A stretch of 8,668 bases of DNA, taken from contig LKNC01000104.1 in NCBI GenBank assembly GCA_001564255.1, forward strand, positions 1 to 8,668, read 5' to 3'. The position numbers and the translations under genes are program-made. Source of the stretch: Natrialbaceae archaeon Tc-Br11_E2g1. GTDB taxonomy: Archaea > Halobacteriota > Halobacteria > Halobacteriales > Natrialbaceae. Shown here piece after piece: positions 1-6,406 of the stretch. The first letter of the stretch is position 1; every line of letters starts with the position of its first letter. The notes under the pieces are model-generated. The model was not told the DNA's origin. It saw nothing but the letters and a program-made list of their open reading frames with translations, and did no database searches.

Positions 1-2340
1 GCGTTCGGCGCAGCGATCGAACGCGACGAGGACGTGCCGTTGCTCACCGGCGAGGGGATCTACACCGACGACGTCTCCCTCCCGGGCACGACTCATCTGG
101 CGATCAAACGGTCGGGTATCCCCCACGGACGGATCCTGAACGTGGACACGAGCGAGGCCGAGGCCATGGACGGCGTCATCGCCGTGTACACGGGCGAAGA
201 CGTCGAAGAAAGCGGTGTTCCGAACACGATCCCGACGGCGTGGGACCTCCCGGGTCTCGTCCAACCACAGTACCGAATGCTCGCCGTCGACGCGGTTCGA
301 CACGAGGGGGACGCCGTCGCCGCCGTCGTCGCCGAGACCGCCCACCAGGCACGCGACGCACTCGAGGGCGTTCGCGTCGAGTACGAGGAACTCGAGGCGT
401 ACGCCGATCCCGTCGAGGCCGTCGAAAAGGACGTCTCGCCGGTACACGAGGAAGCCGAGGATAACGTCGCCTTCGATTTCGAACTCGGAGACGCTGCGGC
501 GGTGACCGAGGCGTTCGCGGCTGCCGACCGCGTCGCGACGGTCGACCTCCGACAACCGCGTCTGATCCCGAACGCGATGGAACCCCGCGCCGCGCTCGCC
601 GATTTCAACGACACGACCGGGAAGCTTCGGCTGTGGATGACCAGTCAGAACCCGCATCTCCACCGGATGCTCCTCTCGGCGGGCACGCTCGGACTGCCGG
701 AGAACAAGATCCAGGTCATCGCGCCCGAGGTCGGCGGCGGCTTCGGGAGCAAGATCTATCACTACCCCGACGAGGCGGTCACCTCGTGGTGTTCGATGCA
801 ACTCGGCCGACCGGTTCGGTGGCGGGCCACACGCGAGGAGGGATACCTCACCGACTGTCACGGGCGCGACCACGTGACGACCGCCGAAATCGCCGTCGAC
901 GACGACGGAACCGTTCGCGGCGTCCGCGTCGAAACCCACGCGGGTCTCGGTGCGCACCTCTCGCAGTTCGGGACGGCGACGCCGTCGTACCTGTACGCGA
1001 CGATCATGTCGGGGCAGTACGCGATCCCGGCGATACACTGCCGTGTGATCGGCGCGTTCACCACGACCACGCCGGTCGACGCCTACCGCGGGGCCGGCCG
1101 CACCGAGGGGATCTACGTGATCGAGCGGCTGATGGACGTCGGGGCCCGCGAACTCGGACTGGACCCCGTCGAGTTCCGACGTCGAAACCAGATCGATCCC
1201 GACGAGTTCCCGTTCGAGACGGCCGCCGCGCTGGTGTACGACAGCGGCGACTACGAGTCGACGATGGACGTCGCCCTCGAGCACATCGGCTACGACGACC
1301 TTCGCGAGCGACAGGCTGCCCTCCGCGAGGAGGGGCGGTACCTCGGTATCGGCGTCGCGAACTTCGTCGAATCGGCCGGGCTCTCCCCGTCCGGGCTTGC
1401 GGGCCAACTCGGCGCGGCCGCGGGCGGCTGGGAGAGTTCGATCGTCCGCTTCGATTCGACGGGAACGCTTCGCGTCCTCGTCGGCACGGCCGACCAGGGA
1501 CAGGGCCACCGAACGACGTTCGCCCAGATCGCAGCCGACGAACTCGGCGTCTCGATGGACGACATCGAAGTCGTCGAAGGCGACACCGATCGGATTCCAC
1601 AGGGCATGGGCACGTACGGCAGCCGCAGCGCCTCCGTCGGCGGTGGCGCGATCGCCCGTGCGGCCCGGGCCGTCCGCGAGAAGGCTCGCGAGATAGCAGC
1701 CCACCAGCTCGAAGCGAGTCCCGACGACCTCGAGTTCGAAGACGGCGAGTTTCGGGTCGCCGGGGCGCCGGATCGCTCGCTGCACGTTCAGACCATCGCC
1801 CACGAGGCCTACCTCGGCCACGACCTCCCCGAGGACGTCGACCCCGGTCTCGAGGAGACGAACTTCTACGACCCGGAGAACTTCACCTACCCCTTTGGTA
1901 CTCACGTCGCGGTCGTGGAGGTCGACCCGCAAACGGGGGACGTCGAGATCCGACAGTACGTCGGCGTCGACGACTGCGGTGAGATCATCAACCCACTGAT
2001 CGTCGAGGGACAGGTTCACGGCGGCATCGCCCAGGGGATCGGCGCGGCGCTCTTCGAGGCGGCCGCCTACGACGAGGAGGCACACCTCCAGACGCGGCGC
2101 ATGGACGAGTACGCCGTTCCCCACGCGACGATGCTCCCGGATTACGGGACGGAAACGACGGTGACGCCGAGTCCGCACAACCCCCTCGGGGTGAAAGGCG
2201 TCGGCGAGTCCGCGACCATCGCGGCCGCACCGACCGTCGTCTCGGCGGTCGTCGACGCGCTCGAGCCCCTCGGGGTCGACCACCTCGACATGCCGATCAC
2301 ACCGGCGTCCGTCTGGCAGGCCACCCGGGGTGAGCACTGA
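1..2340 (+). CDS. Molybdopterin-binding large subunit of a xanthine dehydrogenase / CO dehydrogenase-family hydroxylase (form II CoxL-like), 5' end cut
   Basis: Large catalytic subunit of a cytoplasmic molybdenum hydroxylase, which inserts a water-derived oxygen into its substrate and passes electrons to an FeS and an FAD subunit. The frame is open from base 1 and reads AFGAAIERDEDVPLLTGEG, the usual start of this family a few residues in. The true start is therefore left of the window, and GTG at 34 is only an internal codon. Window residue numbers: Mo-cofactor motif GGGFGSK at 245-251, signature AYRGAGR at 361-367, DQGQGH near 498-503, and the GVGE motif with the catalytic Glu at 736. The 779 visible residues match a nearly complete subunit of about 780-800. 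AYRGAGR marks form II rather than the AYRCSFR of true aerobic CO dehydrogenase, so the substrate (CO, purine, aldehyde or other) cannot be assigned. It overlaps the FAD subunit gene by one base. Confidence 0.93.
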   Translation, partial: AFGAAIERDEDVPLLTGEGIYTDDVSLPGTTHLAIKRSGIPHGRILNVDTSEAEAMDGVIAVYTGEDVEESGVPNTIPTAWDLPGLVQPQYRMLAVDAVRHEGDAVAAVVAETAHQARDALEGVRVEYEELEAYADPVEAVEKDVSPVHEEAEDNVAFDFELGDAAAVTEAFAAADRVATVDLRQPRLIPNAMEPRAALADFNDTTGKLRLWMTSQNPHLHRMLLSAGTLGLPENKIQVIAPEVGGGFGSKIYHYPDEAVTSWCSMQLGRPVRWRATREEGYLTDCHGRDHVTTAEIAVDDDGTVRGVRVETHAGLGAHLSQFGTATPSYLYATIMSGQYAIPAIHCRVIGAFTTTTPVDAYRGAGRTEGIYVIERLMDVGARELGLDPVEFRRRNQIDPDEFPFETAAALVYDSGDYESTMDVALEHIGYDDLRERQAALREEGRYLGIGVANFVESAGLSPSGLAGQLGAAAGGWESSIVRFDSTGTLRVLVGTADQGQGHRTTFAQIAADELGVSMDDIEVVEGDTDRIPQGMGTYGSRSASVGGGAIARAARAVREKAREIAAHQLEASPDDLEFEDGEFRVAGAPDRSLHVQTIAHEAYLGHDLPEDVDPGLEETNFYDPENFTYPFGTHVAVVEVDPQTGDVEIRQYVGVDDCGEIINPLIVEGQVHGGIAQGIGAALFEAAAYDEEAHLQTRRMDEYAVPHATMLPDYGTETTVTPSPHNPLGVKGVGESATIAAAPTVVSAVVDALEPLGVDHLDMPITPASVWQATRGEH
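2329..2333 (+). promoter_or_regulatory. Shine-Dalgarno-like site for the FAD subunit
   Basis: GGTGA lies six bases before the ATG at 2340, inside the end of the upstream gene. It complements the haloarchaeal 16S 3' end (anti-SD CACCTCC). With the one-base TGATG overlap it suggests translation from one mRNA with the large subunit. This contrasts with the other genes here, whose starts fit leaderless transcripts. Confidence 0.5.
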
Positions 2341-3254
2341 TGTACGCGAACGAGTTCGACTACTACCGCGCCGACAGCGTCGACCACGCACTCGAGTTAC
2401 TCACGACGAACGAGGGCGCACGACCGATCGCGGGTTCACACGGGCTGGTGCCGCGTATGCGGACGGGCGAGGAGTCACCGCCGACGCTGGTCGACATCAC
2501 CGATCTCGGGGCGCTGTCGGGGATCGACCGATCCGACGACGCGGTCTCGATCGGTGCACTCACGACACACGCCGAGATCGCCGAGTCGGAGGCGGTCTTC
2601 GAGGACGCGACCGCGATGGCCGAGGCCGCGAACGAACTGGGCGACCCGCAGGTGAGAAACGGCGGCACGATCGGTGGCAATCTCGCCCACGGCGACGCAC
2701 GAGCCGACCTGCCTGCGGCCCTGCTCGCTCTCGACGGCGAACTGGTCCTTCGAGGGGCCGACGGCGACCGAACCGTCGGTGCCACTGACCTCTTTCGGGG
2801 ACACTTCCGGACGACAGTCGACGCCACCGAACTCGTCACCGCCGTGCGACTTCCGGTAGCCGACGACGCCGCGAGCGCGTACGTCAAGCGTCGGAACCCG
2901 CTTTCCGGGTACGCGCTCGTCGGCGTCGCGGCACGTCTCCACCTCGAGTGGGGGGCCGACGACGGCGGCGGAAACGACGACCCAACGGTCACGACCGCGA
3001 GGGTCGCGGTGACGGGAGCAACGACACACCCCACCCGACTCCCGGGGGTCGAGGACGAACTCGAGGGGGCGACACTCGCCGGCGCTTCCGACGACGACGT
3101 CGTTCTCGACGCCGCGGCGCGGGCGACCGAGGGACTCGACGAGGGCGACTACCGGGTCGACGTTCAGACGTCGCCGGAGTACCTCGAGCACCTGCTCCCG
3201 TTGTATACCGAACGGGCGGTGAGGCGAACGCTCGAGAACGCTCGAGAACGCTGA
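2340..3254 (+). CDS. FAD-binding medium subunit of the molybdenum hydroxylase (CoxM/CutM family)
   Basis: Flavoprotein subunit that takes electrons from the [2Fe-2S] subunit of the hydroxylase and passes them to an acceptor. It is 304 aa, close to the usual 280-300. The N-terminal FAD-binding domain carries two family motifs: AGSHGLVPRM at residues 31-40 (family form AGGHSLLPxMK, so a Gly and a Ser have changed places) and TIGGNLAHGDARADLP at 110-125 (family form TIGGNLAHADPAADLP). The C-terminal CO-dehydrogenase flavoprotein domain follows from about residue 180, with a Gly/Asp-rich insert near 206-214 (GADDGGGNDD). The ATG overlaps the stop of the large-subunit gene (TGATG), so the two are co-translated. 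No small [2Fe-2S] subunit follows; the next gene converges from the other strand. The last codons contain a tandem 10-bp repeat. Confidence 0.9.
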   Translation: MYANEFDYYRADSVDHALELLTTNEGARPIAGSHGLVPRMRTGEESPPTLVDITDLGALSGIDRSDDAVSIGALTTHAEIAESEAVFEDATAMAEAANELGDPQVRNGGTIGGNLAHGDARADLPAALLALDGELVLRGADGDRTVGATDLFRGHFRTTVDATELVTAVRLPVADDAASAYVKRRNPLSGYALVGVAARLHLEWGADDGGGNDDPTVTTARVAVTGATTHPTRLPGVEDELEGATLAGASDDDVVLDAAARATEGLDEGDYRVDVQTSPEYLEHLLPLYTERAVRRTLENARER

Positions 3255-3258
3255 CCCA

Positions 3259-3275
3259 CCGAACGAGCGGTTCGG
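3259..3275. terminator. Small hairpin between convergent genes, possible bidirectional terminator
   Basis: CCGAAC (3259-3264) and GTTCGG (3270-3275) form a perfect 6-bp stem with a 5-base loop. It lies in the 31-bp gap between the stop codons of the FAD-subunit gene and gshA. There is no T-run, so it may be only a 3'-end structure rather than a true archaeal terminator. Confidence 0.3.
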
Positions 3276-3285
3276 GAGCGGGTCG

Positions 3286-4368
3286 TCACTCCGTCCGGAG
3301 GACCAACGACTCACAGAGCGCGTCGACCCCCTCCTCCTCCCGGAGCCGACGCTGTCGGTTCGACCCGCTCTCGCGTTCGTAGACGTCTTTGATCCCATCG
3401 ACCCCCAGCCGTTCACACTCCCGGTCGACGACCTCGCCCAGGGAGACGGTACCCTCGAGGTCGCGATCGATGAACGAGGCGTCGTGGCCGTAGCGGACCG
3501 CCCGCCACTTGTTCTCGTCGAGCAGTTCCCGGCGGTGGTCGTGATCTGTGGTCCCGTCCTCGTACTCCGCCGCCAGGGCCTCGACCAGCGCGTGGGAGTA
3601 CTCGACGAACGCCATCACGACGTCGGGGTCGGCCTGGGAGTCCGGCGTGCGGATCTCGACGGTGCCGTGGCTCGTGTGCGGGCGCACGTCGAACCACAGT
3701 TCCCCGCGGTCGTTGATCGAGTCGGTCTCGAGCATCGTCCGTTCGAACCGATCGAACGCGTCGTAGTCCTCGAAGTGGGTGGGTATCCCCGTGTTCGGCA
3801 GCCCCTCGAAGAGCTTCGCGCGGGCTGACTCGAGGCCGGTGTCGAAGCCGTTCCAGTACGGCGAGTTCGCCGAGAGTGCGAGCATGATCGGGACGAACCA
3901 CCGCAGTTCGTTCGCGATCCAGACCGCCTTGTCGGCGTCGTCGACGCCGACGTGGACGTGGACGCCCGCGGTCGTGTTGCGGTGTTGTGGGTACTGGATG
4001 CGGTCGAGTTGTGCCCGATAGCGGGGCTTTTCGACGTGTTCGAGTTCGCGCCACTTCGCCAGTGGGTGGAGGCCGGCCGCGGCGATCCGGAAGCCGTGGG
4101 TTTCGGCGTGGTCGACTAACGCCCGGCGGATCTCCACCAGCGCCTCGCGGGCGTCACCGGGGTCCTCGATCGTGGGCGTCTGTGTCTCGATCACGAACGT
4201 GAACAGTTCGTGGTCGAGACGACCCTCGAGGACCTCCGGTGGGTCGTGTTCGTAGACGAGTTCGTCGGTCCCGCTGGTGGGGCGACCGCGCTCGTCGACG
4301 ACGAAACACTCCTCTTCGATGCCAAGCGTCCCCATTCGGGTGAACGATTCCGGCGACCCGCGTTCCAT
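3286..4368 (-). CDS. gshA: Glutamate-cysteine ligase (GCS2 / YbdK-like family)
   Basis: ATP-dependent cytoplasmic ligase joining L-glutamate to L-cysteine. Haloarchaea use the product, gamma-glutamylcysteine, as their main low-molecular-weight thiol. The 360-aa protein starts [20 protein letters not shown]. Visible family motifs are GIEEE at 16-20 (Glu residues of the ATP/Mg site), [11 protein letters not shown] at 131-141 (His-rich strand), and [15 protein letters not shown] at 229-243. The frame stays open for another 46 codons upstream, but that stretch is Ser/Arg-rich and unlike haloarchaeal protein. The ATG at 4368 lies 27 nt behind a TATA box, which fits a leaderless mRNA. Cys replaces the more usual aromatic after GIEEE (ECFVVD). 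The gene stands alone, converging on the hydroxylase genes and divergent from an ArsR-like regulator. Confidence 0.9.
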   Translation of the reverse strand: MERGSPESFTRMGTLGIEEECFVVDERGRPTSGTDELVYEHDPPEVLEGRLDHELFTFVIETQTPTIEDPGDAREALVEIRRALVDHAETHGFRIAAAGLHPLAKWRELEHVEKPRYRAQLDRIQYPQHRNTTAGVHVHVGVDDADKAVWIANELRWFVPIMLALSANSPYWNGFDTGLESARAKLFEGLPNTGIPTHFEDYDAFDRFERTMLETDSINDRGELWFDVRPHTSHGTVEIRTPDSQADPDVVMAFVEYSHALVEALAAEYEDGTTDHDHRRELLDENKWRAVRYGHDASFIDRDLEGTVSLGEVVDRECERLGVDGIKDVYERESGSNRQRRLREEEGVDALCESLVLRTE

Positions 4369-4391
4369 CGTCTCCCCGTTTCGTCCCCGGC

Positions 4392-4399
4392 GATAAATA
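4392..4399 (-). promoter_or_regulatory. TATA box of gshA
   Basis: On the minus strand this reads TATTTATC. Its centre is about 27 bases before the ATG at 4368, so transcription should start at or next to the A of the start codon. This supports the shorter gshA start and a leaderless transcript. Confidence 0.65.
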
Positions 4400-4531
4400 C
4401 GGTTTGGAGTCGGCAGCGACCGGTCCGGCCGTGGGTACGACGTCGCCGACCGTCCCGACGACCTGCAGGTCCCCGTCGACGATCTCGAGGAGCGACAGAA
4501 CGACAAGGGGCTGTCTTCCGTTACAGGCTGA
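4397..4531 (+). pseudogene. Possible gene remnant (start-less, acidic, codon-biased frame)
   Basis: From the stop at 4394 to the TGA at 4529-4531 this frame reads through [20 protein letters not shown] and ends [10 protein letters not shown]. It has strong G/C third positions and the acidic composition of haloarchaeal proteins. There is no ATG, GTG or TTG in the frame, and it overlaps the gshA promoter, so it cannot be an intact gene. It may be the 3' tail of a decayed gene. Chance is also possible at this GC content. No family recognised. Confidence 0.25.
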
Positions 4532-4607
4532 CGGACCTCACCGGGCTAAGTGAGTGGTCGTGTATCGACCTCGTGTCCAGCCCCTACGTCCCCGTCCGTA
4601 CTCGAGG

Positions 4608-4709
4608 TACTTGGCCCTGTGGCTGTATTCTGAAGCGTACAAGTATCCACCACTCGAGGCCGGTCAGTTCACCGCCAGAGTTATCTGAACGTGTGTACAA
4701 ATACTGCAC
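4608..4709. repeat. Operator-like repeats before the ArsR-like gene
   Basis: Three related short sites: TACTTG at 4608-4613 (inverted), GCGTACAAGTA at 4635-4645, and GTGTACAAATA at 4693-4703. The two direct copies match at 9 of 11 bases and are 58 bp apart. The first two sites form an inverted TACTTG/CAAGTA pair. The last copy sits between the TATA-like box and the start codon, the position expected of a repressor site. Autoregulation by the adjacent winged-helix protein is inferred, not shown. Confidence 0.4.
4679..4686 (+). promoter_or_regulatory. TATA-like box of the ArsR-like gene
   Basis: AGTTATCT, centred about 28 bases before the ATG at 4711. The spacing fits a leaderless transcript starting at the ATG. 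Confidence 0.45.
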
Positions 4710-4710
4710 G

Positions 4711-5082
4711 ATGGCGGGGAGCGCTAATCGATCACACGGGTCACGGCCGACCGGCAGCCCGGGGAACGGAACCGCCGACCACCACGCGGCGGACCCCGGG
4801 GAACCGATCGAAGACGTCGTCGCCGACGACGTGACGGTCCTCTCGGCGCTGGCAAACGAGACCAGATACGAGACGCTTCGGGCGCTCGTCGGCGCCGAGG
4901 ACGGACTCTACGCCAGGGAACTCGAGGAACGGGTCGGCGCGAGCCAAAGCGCAATCAGTCACGGGCTGGCCGCCCTCTACGACGTCGACCTCGTGAGACG
5001 GTCGAAAGACGGCCGGCGTCGGCTCTATCGACCGACGGAGAAGGCGACGACCATCGTGTACGCACTCGACGCGAGTCGGTGA
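4711..5082 (+). CDS. ArsR-like winged helix-turn-helix transcriptional regulator
   Basis: Small DNA-binding regulator of 123 aa. A flexible N-terminus (about 1-35, rich in Gly, Ser, His and Asp) is followed by a winged-helix domain. Visible parts are helix 1 with LSALANETRYETLRALV (44-60), the helix-turn-helix ARELEERVGASQSAISHGLAAL (68-89), with the recognition helix SQSAISHGLAAL at 78-89, and the wing LVRRSKDGRRRLYRPT (94-109). The protein has no cysteine at all, so the classic ArsR/SmtB thiolate metal site is absent; its signal is unknown. The frame is open far upstream, but ATG 4711 fits the TATA-like box and is where recognisable sequence begins. It is divergent from gshA, so it may control itself and perhaps gshA (inference). 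Confidence in the fold is high, in the role low. Confidence 0.82.
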   Translation: MAGSANRSHGSRPTGSPGNGTADHHAADPGEPIEDVVADDVTVLSALANETRYETLRALVGAEDGLYARELEERVGASQSAISHGLAALYDVDLVRRSKDGRRRLYRPTEKATTIVYALDASR

Positions 5083-5123
5083 CGGTTCCGGGGACTGCCC
5101 CGACCGGGGGACGTCAGTTACTG

Positions 5124-5232
5124 ATACTACTGGATAAAACGGTTTACACTCGATCGCACTCGAACAGCCGCCACCGCCGGCGGCGCGCCGTGAGACGCGA
5201 TCGAGTGTTCACTGACTGTTGTCCGGTAGTAT
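5124..5232. mobile_element. 109-bp palindromic MITE-like element
   Basis: The ends are inverted copies: ATACTACTGGATAAAA on the left and, on the complement of the right end, ATACTACCGGACAACA (13 matches over the first 17 positions). After a short variable spacer, a perfect 12-bp inverted repeat follows, ACACTCGATCGC (5146-5157) with GCGATCGAGTGT (5197-5208). The centre holds a further GCCGCC/GGCGGC hairpin (5167-5184). The whole element could fold into one long hairpin. There is no coding capacity. It sits between converging genes, seven bases from the stop of the next one. No clear target-site duplication is visible. It may be a non-autonomous transposable element or a large terminator hairpin. 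Confidence 0.5.
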
Positions 5233-5239
5233 GACCGCG

Positions 5240-5959
5240 TCACTGGAACTCCGCCTCCTCGAGAACGTCGTTTAGGTCCTCGCGGACCCGTTCACCCATC
5301 TCCCGATCGCGTGCGGTCGTGACGATGCGGTTTTCCTGAACGCTCGAGCCGTCGCGGATGATCATGCGGACGTTGCCGCCGTCGTCGGAACGGGTCACCT
5401 TTGCCCGAAAGCCCGACTGGGAGCCCCTGCCGCCGGCGTCGATCGGCCCCGGGATCACCTTCTTTACGTGTGGGTGCCCCGCGACGGTCCGGATCGCACC
5501 CATCCCCGTCCGCCCGCCGATCAGGGTCGTGTGACTGCCGCCGATCTTCTCCGCAGGTGGGGTCTCGACCACGTCGAGCGCCCGGTCGCCACGGCGCTCG
5601 AGGACGGTCCCGACGGGGTCGTCGCCGTCGACCCGGTAAAAGGAGTGATGGACGTCCGCCCTGACCGCCCGGACGACGTCACGCGCGCCCGCGGCGTAGA
5701 CCTCCTCGGGGCGTTTCCGTCGGATCTCGTCGGCAACGAGGCCGGCGAAGTTTCGCAACTCGACGACCGCCGCCTCGCCTTCCTCCTCGGGCGTCGTCGT
5801 GATCGTCGTCTCGCCGGCGACCTCCTCGCCGTAGAGCATCGTGATCGTCGCCCGGTCGCGGGCGGCCTCGAGGACGACCGTGTCGGCGTTCGTCTCCCGA
5901 CAGACCAGACAGAAGTCTCCGGGTTTCGCGAGCGGCGAGGCACACTGCCGACACTCCAT
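5240..5959 (-). CDS. Zinc-ribbon protein, probable DUF2103 (predicted metal-binding)
   Basis: 239-aa soluble protein of unknown function. The N-terminus carries two CxxC pairs (CRQC at 3-6 and CLVC at 17-20), a compact zinc ribbon. The middle (about 25-130) is mixed alpha/beta. The C-terminal half has GGSHTTLIGG (140-149) and HPHVKKVIPGPI (162-173), which I recall as typical of the archaeal DUF2103 family. That family name is from memory and not checked. The last 25 residues are charged and probably helical. The start ATG at 5959 is 27 nt behind a TTTTAG box, and the zinc ribbon begins at residue 3, so the start is secure. It is divergent from the gene at 6053 across 93 bp and convergent with the ArsR-like gene, with the palindromic element between. 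Confidence 0.75.
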   Translation of the reverse strand: MECRQCASPLAKPGDFCLVCRETNADTVVLEAARDRATITMLYGEEVAGETTITTTPEEEGEAAVVELRNFAGLVADEIRRKRPEEVYAAGARDVVRAVRADVHHSFYRVDGDDPVGTVLERRGDRALDVVETPPAEKIGGSHTTLIGGRTGMGAIRTVAGHPHVKKVIPGPIDAGGRGSQSGFRAKVTRSDDGGNVRMIIRDGSSVQENRIVTTARDREMGERVREDLNDVLEEAEFQ

Positions 5960-5982
5960 TGATCGTGGTTCGTCCCCGGCAC

Positions 5983-5988
5983 CTAAAA
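5983..5988 (-). promoter_or_regulatory. TATA-like box of the zinc-ribbon (DUF2103-like) gene
   Basis: Minus strand TTTTAG, centred about 27 bases before the ATG at 5959; a leaderless start is expected. It shares the 93-bp divergent region with the promoter of the gene at 6053. Confidence 0.5.
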
Positions 5989-6021
5989 CGGCCGTGTTTT
6001 CGGCGGACGACTCCCCGAAGC

Positions 6022-6027
6022 CTTATC
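6022..6027 (+). promoter_or_regulatory. TATA-like box of the 117-aa protein gene
   Basis: CTTATC, centred about 28 bases before the ATG at 6053, consistent with a leaderless transcript. The bases between it and the ATG include no convincing Shine-Dalgarno sequence. Confidence 0.5.
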
Positions 6028-6052
6028 CGGGCTCGCCGGCCACAGTCGATCG

Positions 6053-6406
6053 ATGGACGACCGCGTCGAACGCGGCCTCGCGCTCCTGGCGCGCCTAGAG
6101 CACGAGCGACTCCCCCTCGCCGAGGCCGTCGACCGCCTCGAGTTCCTCACGAGCGACCCGGCCGTCGTCCGGGACACTCTCGACGAAGCGGAGCTCCGGG
6201 GGATCATCGACCGCGAGGACGGTATCATCCGCCCGAAAAGCCGCGCGTCCGTCAGCTTCGAGGCGGACGTGGTCATCAAAGAGGGCGATTTTCGGTGCAA
6301 ACGCTGTGGCTCGAGGCTCTCGACGGGACACTTCATCGACCTGGATGCCGGGGAGATCGGCCCCTTCGGCTCCTCGTGTATCCGGAAGGTGACCGGCAGG
6401 GAGTGA
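6053..6406 (+). CDS. Small haloarchaeal conserved protein with a Cys/His motif (possibly DUF5830)
   Basis: 117 aa, function unknown. Residues 1-60 look helical and resemble a small winged-helix or helical domain (repeated Leu/Glu/Asp pattern, ELRGIIDREDGIIRP at 47-61). The C-terminal part has FRCKRCGSRLSTGHFI (80-95) and GPFGSSCIRKVTGRE (103-117), with C82, C85, H93 and C109 as a plausible zinc site. The ending GSSCIRKVTGR is, to my memory, strongly conserved in a haloarchaeal family I would call DUF5830; that name is not verified. It is divergent from the zinc-ribbon gene at 5959. Its TGA (6404-6406) directly abuts the TTA of the converging gene, leaving no terminator space. Confidence 0.75.
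   Translation: MDDRVERGLALLARLEHERLPLAEAVDRLEFLTSDPAVVRDTLDEAELRGIIDREDGIIRPKSRASVSFEADVVIKEGDFRCKRCGSRLSTGHFIDLDAGEIGPFGSSCIRKVTGRE

Larger units (their letters stand above)
4369..4710. other. 342-bp divergent intergenic region between gshA and the ArsR-like gene
   Basis: No complete gene is visible. From left to right it holds the leftward gshA TATA box (4392-4399), a start-less but protein-like + frame ending at 4531, and then a more AT-rich regulatory stretch. That stretch has the repeated sequence G(C/T)GTACAA(G/A)TA at 4635-4645 and 4693-4703, an inverted TACTTG at 4608-4613, and the rightward TATA-like box at 4679-4686. Confidence 0.6.

Noticed and set aside
633..1982. Long + strand open frame and several long opposite-strand frames inside the Mo-hydroxylase large subunit
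   Set aside because: All are Arg/Pro/Ser-rich translations without motifs, lying over a gene with clear family motifs; they result from high GC and codon bias.
2940..2995. Gly/Asp-rich insert in the FAD subunit as a frameshift or repeat expansion
   Set aside because: Frame and codon bias continue on both sides; acidic surface inserts are ordinary in haloarchaeal proteins.
4369..4506. 46-codon N-terminal extension of gshA
   Set aside because: Ser/Arg-rich, unlike the family, and it includes the TATA box that fits the ATG at 4368.
4210..4710. Upstream extension of the ArsR-like frame to 4210
   Set aside because: The extra residues antisense gshA and then cross a promoter region; they show no domain. 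The ATG at 4711 fits a TATA-like box and the start of recognisable sequence.
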